Source of the DNA: Pseudoips prasinana
Taxonomy: Eukaryota; Arthropoda; Insecta; Lepidoptera; Nolidae
Reading direction: 5' to 3'
Assembly (NCBI GenBank): GCA_951640165.1
Contig: OX621260.1
Coordinates: forward strand, 16,014,001-16,078,000
DNA: 64,000 nucleotides
The notes under the pieces are model-generated. The model ran no database searches, was not told where the DNA came from, and worked only from the letters and a program-made list of their open reading frames with translations. This document shows, piece after piece, positions 25,327 through 35,779 of the stretch. The position numbers were made by a program, and so were the translations under genes. How positions within the stretch are numbered: position 1 is the stretch's first letter; each line of letters begins with the position of its first letter.

Positions 25327-26199
25327 ATGTTGAAGTGTAAAAGGTTTAGTAAATTTATTTCGATGGCGAAGGAGGAGTTCGTAAGATGTAAAGGACCGTG
25401 CGAAGCAATCTACCACAAGAAATGTGTCACGAATAATACCTTTACTAATGAAAAATGCGTAGACTGCATCCCGCTGTCTGACCCGCCTACCCCAGAAACA
25501 GAACCAAATATTGCCGTCACCCTGGCGGAAATGAATAAAAAGATGGATGTAATCTATATGATGCAAAAAAAATTACAAGACCTGGCCGAGTTGATTGATT
25601 TCGTATCTGAAAAATATGACAAACTGTGCCAGTTCCAAACATCAGCGGAAAAGAAAATGAAAGCCTTAGAAAACAAGAATGCGTACCTAGAAAAGTATAA
25701 CAAGTCCCTGGAAGAACGTCTAAATAACCTGGAAGAGAACGAAAAAAAAGTAGAATTAGCTCGATTGGAGAGAAAAGAGAACGAAGAAATTACCGCAGTT
25801 GTTGCCACAATTGCCCACAAGCTCGAACTCGACACCAGTCTGATTGACCGAGTAGAAAGGGTAGGACGAGAAAAACCTGATACCGATAAACCGCAGCCAG
25901 TGGTGATAACGTTCACAACAAAAGAAGCGCGCAGTAAATGGATCTAAAGTCGCAAAGTTCGCTTAACTAATGGGCAGGTCTATGGCACTAAAAGCGATAG
26001 TCGTATTTATATTAACGAAAATCTCACTAAATACAAAAGAAACCTACTTTGGCTTACTAAAAACCAGCTAAAAAATACCTATAAATACATATTGGTTCAG
26101 GATGGAAAAATACTTATAAAAAAAAGTGACGAACAAAAGAAAATATTGGCAATTAGGAGCGAAAGTGATATTGAACGGATTGTGGATAGGGAGGAGTAA
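25327..26199 (+). pseudogene. LINE1 ORF1 (nucleic-acid-binding chaperone type), one in-frame stop
   Basis: The frame runs from an ATG at 25327 to a stop at 26197-26199, interrupted only by a TAA at 25945-25947; the same frame stays open on both sides. The N-terminus has clustered Cys/His (RCKGPCEAIYHKKC, EKCVDC), like the second half of a PHD-type finger. A long charged coiled coil follows (about 25530-25790), then an ORF1 C-terminal region with RIYINENL-like and YKYILVQDGKI-like segments. Such proteins bind element RNA and form the RNP. The missing first finger half and the nonsense codon indicate decay. The true start may lie further 5'. Confidence 0.75.
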
Positions 26200-26280
26200 C
26201 GGCAGCCATATTTACTCCTAGATACCTATACAAGCGCGCATAGCGCGATGTGCACATTGTGATCAATATATTACTTAACA

Positions 26281-29210
26281 GTGGACCGGTTTGATGCAAT
26301 TACCGCACTTGACTGTCAATTTAAAAGATACCAAAGTATTAGCAGCTGGGCAAGAAGTTTATCTAGCCACAGTGAATACATACACATAGTACATTTAAAC
26401 ATTCGCTCACTAAGAAAACACTTCGATGAACTATTAGTGTTATTACAGTGTTGTCCGCAAGATATAGATTTGTTAGTGCTATCCGAGGTGAATATTAAGG
26501 AAGACGAGTTGACACTTTATAACATAGAAGGATACAATTCATTTTCGAACACAAGGGAACGCTCACGAGGAGGAGGACTAGTCATTTATGTTAAAGAGAA
26601 GTATAGACTGTGTGCAGAAAAATCGCAGACTCGCGCAGTCGAGCTACTCCATGGGAAACTGATACTAGACTCCTCGACTCTTAATATCCTTGCTTTGTAT
26701 AGACCCCCGTAGACTTGCACGTATTACGTGCAAGTCGTTATTCATGGAGGAAGTCGAGCAGACAATAAGTAATATCCCATCTAGCGAAGAAGTAGTGTTG
26801 GTAGGAGATATAAATATCAACTTAATAGGAGATAGTGACAATTCTCAAGTTTCGTGCTATAAAAACTGCTTGTGTGAGCTAGGGTTACAGTCTGTCATAC
26901 CCGCCACAGAGGTGACGAGAGAAGCCATTGTGGCAGGTATAAAACAAGTGTCGTGTATTGATCATGTGTGGGTGCGTTCTAAACTGTTACTAGACTGTGT
27001 GTCATACTGAGGACAAGGACATTCGGTATGTGATAAGTTCAAAATTAGTTCATAAAAAACTTTCTAACATTGACTGGCCTGAACTATTGACTATCAACTG
27101 TCCCTTAGTTCTATATGATACGTTATTGTCTATATTTAGCAATACATATAAAGATAGCAAAACACTTTTAATGAACCAGTGTAAGAAGCGAGTAGCACAG
27201 CCATGGATAAATAAATCATTAAATAACATGATACTACGTAAGGATAAGTTATTTAGGGATTGGAAAGATGCTCCTAACAACAGTACAAAGAGGTTGGAAT
27301 ACACACGGTTGAGAAATAAAGTAAATAAATTAATATATAAGGCTAAAAATACACATAGGCAACTAGAAATAAAAAATGTAAAGGGGATCCAAAAAAAATC
27401 TGGCAAATGATCAATTGCTGGTTAGGCAGGAGAAAAGAAGGCATAGATAACATAATTAAAAGATTTTTTGGGAAACAGGATAGTATGTATAATATATGTA
27501 GTAAGTTTGCAGATACGTTTACTCAAGAGATTTCTGACATAAAGCATGTCTGTAGCATACAATTGTTAGAACGAACCCAATACGTGGCAGCATGTAACGT
27601 AAGTTTTCGTTTTAAGCCCGTGTGTGGCAATACCGTATCTGACCAGCTAAGCAGTGATAAGGCGCCAGGCATCGACTGTATTCGAGCCATGGATTTAAAA
27701 AGTATTAATCGACAAATTTCACCTGTTTTGGCACACTTAGTAAACATGTGTTTGTCCCGGGGAGAATATCGAAATCTCCTCAAAAAAGCTTTAATTAGGC
27801 CTATCTTTAAGCAGGGAGCACACACTGACCACACCAATTATAGACCGATAGCCATCTTATCAGTCGTTAATAAAATTGTTGAAAAAATAGTAACTGGACA
27901 AGTTAGTGAATTTTTAGAGCAGAACCTCATATTATCTGAAGTGCAGCACGGATTTAGGCAAGGTCGCAGCACAGCTACTGCTTTATCGCAATTCTCGGAA
28001 GATCTGAATCATAGGCTAGACCAGGGTCACCAGGTCCTAGCACTATTTATCGACTATAAAAAGGCTTTCGATACTTTAGATCACGAAGTGCTACTCCAGG
28101 CCATGGATGACTGCGGGATAAGAGGGCCCACAAACAAGTGGTTCCGTAACTACTTGTGTGGCAGAACCCTCCAAACGAGTATTGCAGGAATCACAGGACG
28201 GGAGTCCGCCATAAAATTGGGCGTGCCAACCGGATCCGTCGCCGGGCCGGTTAGCTTCATTATGCACGTCAATAGCGTGAGTAACGTAGTAAAAAATTGC
28301 CGAGTATATATGTACGCCGATGACATGTGCTGCATGTACTCCTCTAAGAACATACAGGAGGCTAGAGCCATTCTGCAGGCGGATTTTAATAGTATCGTCA
28401 AGTGGGCTCACGATAACGGAATCATAATAAACTTAAGCAAAACCAAAATAATGCATATATACTCACCACACAATCAAGTAGCTAAAAACATTAGAAGCTC
28501 AGAAATAGGTGTCGTGGGTCACACATTTGACTGTCTACACAGGAATCAGGCCAACTGTACCTGTGATAGACTGGAGTATGTCAGTAAGTTTAAGTACTTA
28601 GGTCTCTGGGTGGACACTCATGCGAATTGGAGAACTCAGGTTGACACAGTTTGCACAAAATTAAGGTCAGTACTTAGTAAATTTTACACATTAAAAACAC
28701 CTCTAAGTAGGAAAACGCTGCGTATGATTTACTTTGCCCTCGCCGAGTCACTGCTGAGCTATGGATTATGTAGATATGGTCGCACATTTTAAAACCTACC
28801 TAAATACTATAAAAGCACTGCAAATTCGCTTTTTGAAATATCTTGTCGATTCAAGAACGAAGATAGATTGTCAAGAAAACTATTCTAAACTTTTTGTTAA
28901 ATGTAACATACTGCCGATACATCAGAAGGTCAAATACTTATTGGTACTTGAGCAATACTACAGTGACGAATTTAAAGTACGAATCCAGAACGCCTACAAC
29001 ACCAGACGCGTACGAGAACATATGTATGTTCAAACTACAACTAACAACTATTATGGCTTAAGAACCAATAAGTATCTGACGACAACAGTCTTCAATAAAA
29101 TCTCATGGCTTAGACAAGACCACAGTAAGCATAAGATGAGTAAACAATGTTTAAAACATAAGCTACGGAAATTCTTACTCAATGAGTTTGAACAAACTGA
29201 GTGTGCTTAA
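26281..29210 (+). pseudogene. LINE1 ORF2: endonuclease and reverse transcriptase, frameshifted
   Basis: Five overlapping frames make up one broken ORF2: 26281-26712, 26690-27010, 26997-27410, 27407-28792 and 28761-29210. The first two carry APE-type endonuclease signatures (VHLNIRSL, VLSEVNIKEDE, SRGGGLVIYV, VLVGDININLIG). The fourth carries the RT: DKAPGIDCI, YRPIAILSV, HGFRQGRSTATAL, FIDYKKAFDTLDH, GVPTGSVAGP and YMYADDMC. The last frame is the C-terminal tail shared with the fragment at 3670-3978. PTGSVAGP replaces the common PQGS-LGP. At least four frame disruptions make this a pseudogene. Confidence 0.85.
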
Positions 29211-29324
29211 CTTATACACTTGATCAATATCAGAAGTGTCGTGGTTATTTATAAGTATTTTATAATTGTATTGTTAGTTTAAATAGCTAATTGTATTGTA
29301 AGTTTAAATAACTTAAGCGCTATT

Positions 29325-29356
29325 CCCGCCGACAAACTGTTACGCAGTTTGGCGGG
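29325..29356 (+). other. 3' UTR hairpin of LINE1
   Basis: CCCGCC (29325-29330) pairs with GGCGGG (29351-29356); AAACTG (29334-29339) pairs with CAGTTT (29345-29350). A 3-nt left bulge and 5-nt loop complete it. It lies ~55 bp from the element's 3' end and matches the hairpin at 4086-4114 in shape. Confidence 0.75.
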
Positions 29357-29412
29357 TTTAAAAACATTGTGAATAAGTTGGATCCAAATAAATCATTTTT
29401 ATTATTATTATA

Positions 29413-30129
29413 TATTGGTGGATTTGTTGGTAGATTTGTTGGTGGATTTGTTGGTGGATATGTTGGTGGATTTGTTCGTGGATTTGTTGGTGGATTTGTT
29501 GGTGGATTTGTGGGTGGATATGTTGGTGGATTTTTTGGTGGTTTTGTTGGTGGATTTGTTGGTGGATATGTTGGTGGATTTGTTGGTAGATATGTTGGTG
29601 GATTTGTTGGTGGATATGTTGGTGGATTTGTTGGTGGATATGTTGGTGGATTTGGTGGTGGATATGTTGGTGGATTTGTTGGTGGATTTGTTGGTGGATA
29701 TGTTGGTGGATTTGTTGGCGGATTTGTTGGTGGATATATTGGTGGATTTGTTGGTAGATTTGTTGGTGGATTTGTTGGTGGATTTGTTGGTGGATATGTT
29801 GGTGGATTTGTTGGTGGATTTGTTGGTGGACATGTTGGTGGATTTGTTGGTGGTTTTGTTGGTGGATTTGTTGGTGGATATGTTGGTGGATTTGTTGGTG
29901 GATATGTTGGTGGATTTGTTGGTGGATTTGTTGGTGGATATGTTGGTGGATTTGTTGGTGGAATTGTGGCTGGATATGTTGGTGGAATTGTTGGTGGAAT
30001 TGTTGCTGGATTAGTTGGTGGATTTGTTGGTGGATATGTTGGTGGATTTGTTGGTGGATATGTTGGTGGATTTGTTGGTGGATTTGTTGGTGGATTTGTT
30101 GGTGGATTTGTTGGTGGATATGTTGGTAG
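29413..30129 (+). repeat. 12-bp minisatellite array
   Basis: About 0.7 kb of TTGTTGGTGGAT units between LINE1 and LINE5, without the higher-order pattern of the main array. Confidence 0.95.
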
Positions 30130-30130
30130 A

Positions 30131-31076
30131 CCCCAGGGATTTTAGGGCCTCTTTTGTTTATTTTGTACAGCGCAGACATTGTGGATCATATCCAGCATTG
30201 TGACTATCATATCTATGCGGATGATGTCCAGATTTACTTATCTGTTAAGCCAGGTGGGGTGGATGAGGCAGTCCAAAAAATTAATAAAGACCTTGAAAGC
30301 ATAAACAGCTGGGCAAAACGTAACTGTTTAGTACTCAATGCCTCTAAAACCAAATATATGATACTTGGTGCCAAGACTACAGTTGACAGAATAGTGTCCT
30401 TAGCCCCTCAGGTTCGTATTGATACTGACAGCATCGAAGTGCAACTGTGGCTCGAAATCTGGGTTTGCTCATGGACGAAAACCTACGCTTCGAACAACAT
30501 ATAGCTTGTATTGCTAAAAACTGTTTTTATCACCTCAAGGTACTCTATAATATACGCGATCACCTTAGTATCAACATGAGAATACAATTAGTAGAATCAC
30601 TCATCCTTTCCAAATTCAATTATCTTGACGTAGTATTTGGTCCAAAAACATTAGCCAAAACTTCTAACCTTATACAAAGGGTTCAAAATGCTTGCGCAAG
30701 GTACTGCTTCAAGATACCACCACGACACCATGTAACACCCTATCTTAACCTGTGGAAAGTTTTAAAGATGAAATACAGACGGGAGGTTCATCTGGCTACA
30801 CTTTTATTTGGTATAGTCAAGACTGGCAAGCCAATATACCTTTCTTCGAAGCTCTCTTGGCGTAGTGTGGACAGTAGGTATCCCTCCCGTGCATCAGTTT
30901 CTGTGTTAAAGATTCCGCGTCATAAAACATCGGCTTTTAGGGGCAGTTTTAGGTATTGTGCTTCTAAGTGTTGGAACAATTTACCACCACCGGTAAGAAA
31001 TATTAACAATCCTGTTAATTTCAAATCAAAAATAAAATCGTTGGCTTTGGAAATTCAGCTTTCCAACACTCAGTAG
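30131..31076 (+). pseudogene. LINE5 ORF2 C-terminal remnant
   Basis: The first frame (to ~30470) encodes LGPLLFILYSAD, YADDVQIYL and SKTKYMILG. A frameshift near 30447-30470 moves to the frame ending at 31076, with EQHIACIAKNCFYHLK, LILSKFNYLDVV, IQRVQNACARYCF and FRGSFRYCASKCWNNLP. The corresponding segments of LINE3 ORF2 (minus strand, ~47850-46942) match in order. The CARYCF and CWN blocks are typical of Jockey/R1-like ORF2 C-termini. There is no independent coding potential. Confidence 0.85.
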
Positions 31077-31285
31077 TTAACATGTGAAATCGAGTGTTTT
31101 GGTAAATTCTGTGACAATAGTGTACGTTTTAATTCAAATTTTAATTTATATTCCTATTAATTCATATATTTTGTAACAAAATCAATTATTACCACCTGTT
31201 TTTATTTCCTGGATGTATTTATTTTATTTTTCAACTCCTTGCACACACCGTCATATTTATATTTATTTTTATATGGATGGCCGTT

Positions 31286-31342
31286 GGCCACAGTTGAAAA
31301 TCAGCGCTACAGTCATCTGTGGCAGAATGCTGAACTGTGGCC
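31286..31342 (+). other. Three-tier 3' UTR hairpin, LINE5
   Basis: Outer stem GGCCACAGTT (31286-31295) pairs with AACTGTGGCC (31333-31342). A 5-nt A-rich bulge (31296-31300) follows, then middle stem TCAGC (31301-31305) with GCTGA (31329-31333, sharing one base), and inner stem GCTACAG (31306-31312) with CTGTGGC (31317-31323) around a 4-nt loop. The one non-Watson-Crick pair in the inner stem is U-G in the + sense, the sense of the element RNA. Confidence 0.75.
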
Positions 31343-31479
31343 TTTTAGTCACAAAGGTGCTTAGTATGGGTACCACATCGAATAGGTGCGTAAAATTATG
31401 TTATAGAAAAATGTATTAATTGTTATTTATAAGTATCATTTTTTTATGTATTCTTCTGTGTGTTGTACCCTTATTACTA

Positions 31480-31740
31480 TTCATCATCATCATCATTACA
31501 GCTAAATGAGTCCACTGCTGGACAAGCCTCCCTCAAGAATCGTCTTGGGGGGATATGCCATAATCGCCACCAGGCGGGTTGGCGATCGCAGTAAGATGGT
31601 CATAGTAATCAGAAGGAAGCTGCTGCCCATCCTCTGGTAGATATTCCCTCGGGTCGACTTCTACGCCCCCCACGGGATGAGATGGGGTGATGATATTCTG
31701 ATTCTGATATTTGTCGCCGTCACCACACAGCAGCTTTATT
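31480..31740 (+). mobile_element. SINE-like dispersed repeat nested in LINE5
   Basis: This ~260-bp block contains CATCATCATCATTACAG, then GTCCACTGCTGGACAAGCC, and later CCCCCCACGGGATGAGA and GCCGTCACCACACAGCAGC. I recognise these phrases from memory as parts of repeats common in moth and butterfly genomes. They are GC-richer than the host LINE's 3' UTR and separate its hairpin from its tail, so a nested insertion is likely. No tRNA-like head is obvious. Confidence 0.5.
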
Positions 31741-31813
31741 ACTATTACTTTTACTTAATTTATACTGATGTACTTTGTGTTTAATAAATATATATTCTTT
31801 CTTTCTTTCTTTC

Positions 31814-32347
31814 ATATGTTGGTCGATTTGTTGGCGGAGTTGTTGGTGGATTTGTTGGTAGATTTGTTGGTGGATTTGTTGGTGGATTTGTTAGTGGATA
31901 TGTTGGTGGATTTGTTGGTGGATATGTTGGTGGATTAGTTGGTAGATTTGTTGGTAGATATGTTGGTCGATCTGTTGGCGGATTTGTTGTGGTGGATTAG
32001 TTGGTCGATTTGTTGGAGGATTTGTTGGTGGATATATTGGTGGATTTGTTGGTAGATTTGTTGGTGGATTTGTTGGTGGATTTGTTGGTGGATATGTTTG
32101 TGGATTTGTTGGTGGATTTGTTGGTGGACATGTTGGTGGATTTGTTGGTGGATTTGTTGGTGGATTTGTTGGTGGATTTGTTGGTGGATTTGTTGGTGGA
32201 TATGTTGGTGGATTTGTTGGCGGATTTGTTGGTGGATATGTTGGTGGATTTGTTGGTGGAATTGTGGCTGGATATGTTGGTGGAATTGTTGGTGGAATTG
32301 TTGCTGGATTAGTTGGTGGATATGTTGGTGGATTTGTTGGTGGATAT
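31814..32347 (+). repeat. 12-bp minisatellite array
   Basis: About 0.53 kb of TTGTTGGTGGAT units ending in the ATTGCTGGATTAG variants that usually precede a spacer. Confidence 0.95.
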
Positions 32348-32380
32348 GGCTTTCGTTAGGTATTTGGCGAGTAATACATA
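32348..32380 (+). repeat. Satellite spacer type I, left half (interrupted)
   Basis: This is the left 33 bases of the spacer, ending GTAATACATA. The right part resumes at 43763, so the spacer was the target of the 11.4-kb composite insertion. Confidence 0.85.
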
Positions 32381-32757
32381 TAGACCAGGGTCGATAATTT
32401 TTAAAGCCAAAAAAAATAATAGTAGGATGAAACCCATTATAAAGGAGGGGAATATTATAAAAATGAAAGGAAAAATAATTTACGGGCGATCTGAGGTCGG
32501 GAAGGGGATGGGGGTGAGTTTTTAAGGGTAAACAACGGTTTTTCTCGATTTCCGGCAAAACTAAAAGACCTATCGAAAAAAGTCAAATGGCAAAGTTGTA
32601 GGTACTAAAAAGATCTAAAACTTTTGTGTTTATACTTTTTTCACATAACGTCAAAATTTATGTGAATAATTCAAAAAACCAAGTTTTTGGTTTTTTATTT
32701 TTATCTTTTACAATTTTTTTTCTTTTTTAACGGAATTTGGTGAAAACTTACCTTTTT
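32381..32757 (+). repeat. Element E left terminal inverted repeat
   Basis: It matches the reverse complement of 43383-43762 along its length, including AGTAGGATGAAACCCATTAT, GGGAAGGGGATGGGGGTGAG and TTTGCCGGAAATCG read in the appropriate strand. It contains no open frame of note. Confidence 0.85.
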
Positions 32758-32948
32758 ATGTCCCAAATACGCTGTAATTTATTAGATTAAAAATATTAAT
32801 TTTTTCACCTTATTTTGAATTAATATCGAAAAAACACCCTAATTTTCAATCGAAAACTCACCCGTCAAGATATCAGCTTTTTTCAAAAAGTTGGTATGTT
32901 TTCTGTTCGTTGAAATCTCTACTTTTCGATGGTGAAAAAAAAATATAT
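32758..32948 (+). repeat. Element E subterminal segment, copy A
   Basis: TCCCAAATACGCTGTAATTT through GATGGTGAAAAAAAA is repeated in the same orientation at 39888-40070 with few differences. In copy A the continuation is displaced to ~33453 by a LINE insertion. Confidence 0.85.
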
Positions 32949-33452
32949 TATTATTAATCATTTATTGCAGAATAAATTTCCATATATTGTTAGTAAAAGT
33001 CTTAACCTAGTGTTAGTAAAAGAGACTCTTATACAAATGTTGAAACGGCTGACACCCACGTGTGCATCCGTATCCAGTGAGCCAGCATGGGGCTGTCCCA
33101 TCTATCACACAATACACTCAGGATGCCGTGGGAGCTAGCACGTATTCTACCGAGAATAGAAGCGCACCGTTTCCGTATAATTGCATGAAAACCATCAACC
33201 CTGGCCTCGGTGAACATCCCGGAAGCGCTACAAAAGCGTGGTAGACCCAACAGCATCCTGAACACATTGTTATACTGGACACGCAGGGCGTTGTATGCCC
33301 TGCGTGTATACCTGACCCACAGACTGCACGTGTAAAAAGACTGGCAGTATGCTCTGAAAAGGGTTATTTTCACTTGCGTCGAACAACGTGCAAATCTGCG
33401 GATCAGCATATTACCTCGGACAGCCATCGCCCTGCGTTCCCTTCCTGCGTTT
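32949..33452 (-). mobile_element. LINE fragment inserted in element E
   Basis: The segment interrupts a sequence that is contiguous at 40060-40090, so the empty site is present in this window. On the minus strand, 33427-33029 is an open C-terminal fragment of a LINE ORF2 (AVRGNMLIRRFARCS, LFRAYCQSFYTCSLWVRY, QYNNVFRMLLGLPRFCSASG). I recognise it as the post-RT region of a common lepidopteran LINE. The minus-strand 3' end runs into a TAAT-type tail at ~32950. The copy lacks the RT and endonuclease. Confidence 0.8.
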
Positions 33453-33586
33453 TATATGTTACTATAGTAAATCTTCTCAGAAAATGCAAAAAATCGAAAA
33501 AACCTCTAATTCGATTTTTTTAAATTATTATAAATAATTTCATCTAAAAAATGTGATAGCTGCAATTTTTTACAATTTAAAAGTTG
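33151..33586 (+). repeat. 436-bp direct repeat, copy 1
   Basis: It appears identical base for base to 34400-34835 (offset 1249). It spans the 5' part of the LINE fragment plus the adjoining element E sequence, so it was copied after the LINE had inserted. Confidence 0.9.
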
Positions 33587-33607
33587 ATTTACTTAATGCT
33601 AATTACA

Positions 33608-33677
33608 TTTATGTCATAGAAAATCTCATTATATATAAATATAAATGTTAATAGTACAATTAAATGTAGATATTTTA
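33608..33677 (+). repeat. 70-bp inverted repeat, left arm
   Basis: It is the perfect reverse complement of 33769-33838. The arms are AT-rich and the 91-bp spacer between them (33678-33768) has no visible feature. Confidence 0.9.
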
Positions 33678-33768
33678 TTCTGATTACGTTATTCATTACA
33701 ATATTTTTAAACACATTAATCTTATCATTCATAAATACCTACCTTATCTTCAATGCTATTCACTTGAT

Positions 33769-33838
33769 TAAAATATCTACATTTAATTGTACTATTAACA
33801 TTTATATTTATATATAATGAGATTTTCTATGACATAAA
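33769..33838 (-). repeat. 70-bp inverted repeat, right arm
   Basis: It pairs perfectly with 33608-33677. It contains the last codons and stop of the minus-strand CXC ORF fragment, so the left arm looks like an inverted copy of that gene's 3' end. Confidence 0.9.
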
Positions 33839-34319
33839 CTTATCCATTAGTTTTTGTCTTTTTGGCATTTCTTCATCGTTAGATTCGTCAAACATCTCCG
33901 ATTCTAGTAGATCTTCGAAATCTTCATGACTATCACCTTCTTCCTCTCCAACATTATTTCCAGACTGCGTTGGTTCTTCATCCACAATTTCTTCTGAATC
34001 CTCAACTTCCTCGTAGGTTTCTTCTTCAATATTGGAGCAATTTTCAGAACCATGACAGTTTGAACATAAATTTGTGCATTTTAAACCATGTTTTCGGCAA
34101 CCACATTTTAAACTGTTACAACCAGTTTCACAGCTGCAGCATATAATTTTAAGCAATATTTCCGGAATTAATTCTTTTTGTGTAAATTTGGGCATAATTC
34201 CACGTTGAAATTGCTTCCAGCCCCAATCTGTTGCTGTTAGTTCGTTACCCAACCAAGTTTCAAGCTGATAATATGCCCTGTAACAATGTTGTTCTGCTGC
34301 TCCTTCTGTGGGTTTTGGG
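33827..34319 (-). pseudogene. CXC-type cysteine-rich ORF, C-terminal fragment
   Basis: On the minus strand an open frame runs from about 34319 to the stop at 33827; an ATG at 34252 lies inside it but the homologous-looking part begins earlier (PKPTEGAAEQH). It has a TDWGWK segment, then a Cys-rich block (CCSCETGCNSLKCGCRKHG followed by LKCTNLCSNCHG), then a long acidic tail (EEETYEEVEDSEE and similar) and a basic end. The Cys spacing resembles Tesmin/TSO1-like CXC domains and the C-termini of a family of uncharacterised arthropod proteins I recall only loosely. The 5' side is cut off at a rearrangement junction. A DNA-binding role is inference. Confidence 0.6.
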
Positions 34320-34399
34320 TTTTAGGTTTGCCAAAACGATTTTGGCTGATTTTCATGTATATTTTGAATATATCTGATATACATATCTGATATATATAT

Positions 34400-34835
34400 C
34401 GAGAATAGAAGCGCACCGTTTCCGTATAATTGCATGAAAACCATCAACCCTGGCCTCGGTGAACATCCCGGAAGCGCTACAAAAGCGTGGTAGACCCAAC
34501 AGCATCCTGAACACATTGTTATACTGGACACGCAGGGCGTTGTATGCCCTGCGTGTATACCTGACCCACAGACTGCACGTGTAAAAAGACTGGCAGTATG
34601 CTCTGAAAAGGGTTATTTTCACTTGCGTCGAACAACGTGCAAATCTGCGGATCAGCATATTACCTCGGACAGCCATCGCCCTGCGTTCCCTTCCTGCGTT
34701 TTATATGTTACTATAGTAAATCTTCTCAGAAAATGCAAAAAATCGAAAAAACCTCTAATTCGATTTTTTTAAATTATTATAAATAATTTCATCTAAAAAA
34801 TGTGATAGCTGCAATTTTTTACAATTTAAAAGTTG
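34400..34835 (+). repeat. 436-bp direct repeat, copy 2
   Basis: Apparently identical to 33151-33586. Its left edge is abrupt after an AT-rich TATATC run. Its minus-strand LINE ORF fragment (34676 to ~34400) is the same protein end as copy 1. Confidence 0.9.
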
Positions 34836-35145
34836 TGTCTAGGAGGACAAACATGGTAAAGGAGTCTATAATTACAGAACAATACTCTTTTCGTTCGCTT
34901 TTACCACTAAGTTTCCCGGTTAAATCTAAATGAATAGTGTGCCACGGAATAGCTAGTTTTGGGATAGGATGCATACGGACTTGTTGAGCACCTGATGGAC
35001 CCTTGGATACCTTACATATAACGCAGGAATCTATGAACTTTTTCACAAATTTTGACATGTTGTGGAACCAATAAAGATTATACAGTTTGTCGAGAGTTTT
35101 CTCGAAACCAAGATGTTTTATTGAAATATATTTGAAATGTATAAA
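34836..35145 (-). pseudogene. LTR-retrotransposon integrase fragment
   Basis: The minus-strand frame encodes the zinc-binding part of a retroelement integrase (HLGFEKTLDKLYNLYWF, CVICKVSKGPSG) and the start of the catalytic core (PWHTIHLDLTG with the first acidic residue, SVIIDSFTMFV). The frame is cut off at 34836 by the direct repeat and at ~35146 by the inverted-repeat element. It is unlike the Gypsy pol at 40674-43286 in its residues, so it derives from a different element. No LTR is seen. Confidence 0.75.
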
Positions 35146-35186
35146 ATATCGTCCCCGTAGTTGGAAAACTAAATAAGTCCGATTTT

Positions 35187-35655
35187 GGCGATTTTGACTT
35201 TTTCCTATTTTCAAAACACCTAAAACCTGCCGCATATTTGAGCCTTACAGGCATTTTCATATCTTATTCCGTTCCAAAGATATAGCCATTTTTGTCAGAC
35301 AGGTCATGACAGATGGAATAATAAATATCTTCAGACAAACACAATTTTTTTAAAGGAAAACTAAATAACTCAGTAAATAAATCAATAACTCTGGTCAATG
35401 ACAAGATGAATGTCGAATAAGTTAAATAACTTGAGTTGTTGAATTTTTCCTCAACTTAATTTTTTTTTTACAAAACTAACTTAGTTCGAGGAAAACTAAA
35501 TAACTCTATTTATTTAATTCTGCTATCCAGAATTCTGATATAACGTATCTAATTTATAAATATTTGGTGTTATTTAATTCTTCTACAACAAGATGAAGAT
35601 TAATTATAAGATGCTAGGCAAATAAAATTAAATAACTTAAGTTGTCATCAAAGGA
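35187..35655 (+). other. AT-rich subterminal region without genes
   Basis: It holds several copies of the AAAACTAAATAACT-like motif and no open frame worth calling. It seems to be non-coding end sequence of the nested element. Confidence 0.6.
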
Positions 35656-35663
35656 AATAAGAG

Positions 35664-35779
35664 GTTCAAGTCCCATTTCGGGTATCAAACCAACGCCACC
35701 TTCAACAGATGAAGAATCTTTTGCTGATTCTGGATATACATGGATTCCGGACACAGAAGAAGAAAATAAAAACGAAACT
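35664..35779 (+). pseudogene. Possible coding remnant of the nested element
   Basis: In one frame the stretch reads as an acidic, Ser/Pro-rich segment (SPISGIKPTPPSTDEES, then FADSGYTWIPDTEEE) ending at a TAG. The next ~200 bp in other frames are Lys- and acid-rich (KKKKRVKRFERI, SRDSEDE). Composition resembles a disordered N-terminal region of a transposase or host-like protein, but I recognise no domain and the frames are short. Confidence 0.3.

Larger units (their letters stand above)
25219..29412 (+). mobile_element. LINE1: decayed two-ORF non-LTR retrotransposon
   Basis: A ~4.2-kb element inserted in satellite. It has a short leader, an ORF1 with coiled coil and one stop, an ORF2 with endonuclease and reverse transcriptase broken by several frameshifts, a 3' UTR hairpin (29325-29356) and an ATT-rich tail. 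The layout is that of an EN-RT LINE with an ORF1 protein. The clade is uncertain; the RT context GVPTGSVAGP and YADD with a Cys-rich insert before KYLG suggests a CR1/Daphne-like group, but I cannot verify this. It cannot be autonomous in this state. Its relative at 3639-4177 shares the 3' end. Confidence 0.85.
30130..31813 (+). mobile_element. LINE5: 5'-truncated LINE related to LINE3
   Basis: The insertion starts inside the RT catalytic region, just at the P-QG-LGPL motif, and runs to a CTTT-type simple tail. Its protein remnants align with the C-terminal half of LINE3 ORF2. The 3' UTR holds the three-tier hairpin (31286-31342), and a SINE-like repeat sits at ~31480-31740. Because it lacks the endonuclease and most of the RT, it was probably dead on arrival. 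Confidence 0.85.

Noticed and set aside
34353..34676. Independent gene encoding the MAVRGNMLIRRFARCS protein.
   Set aside because: It is a LINE ORF2 C-terminal fragment duplicated from 33029-33427 and fused to AT-rich sequence.
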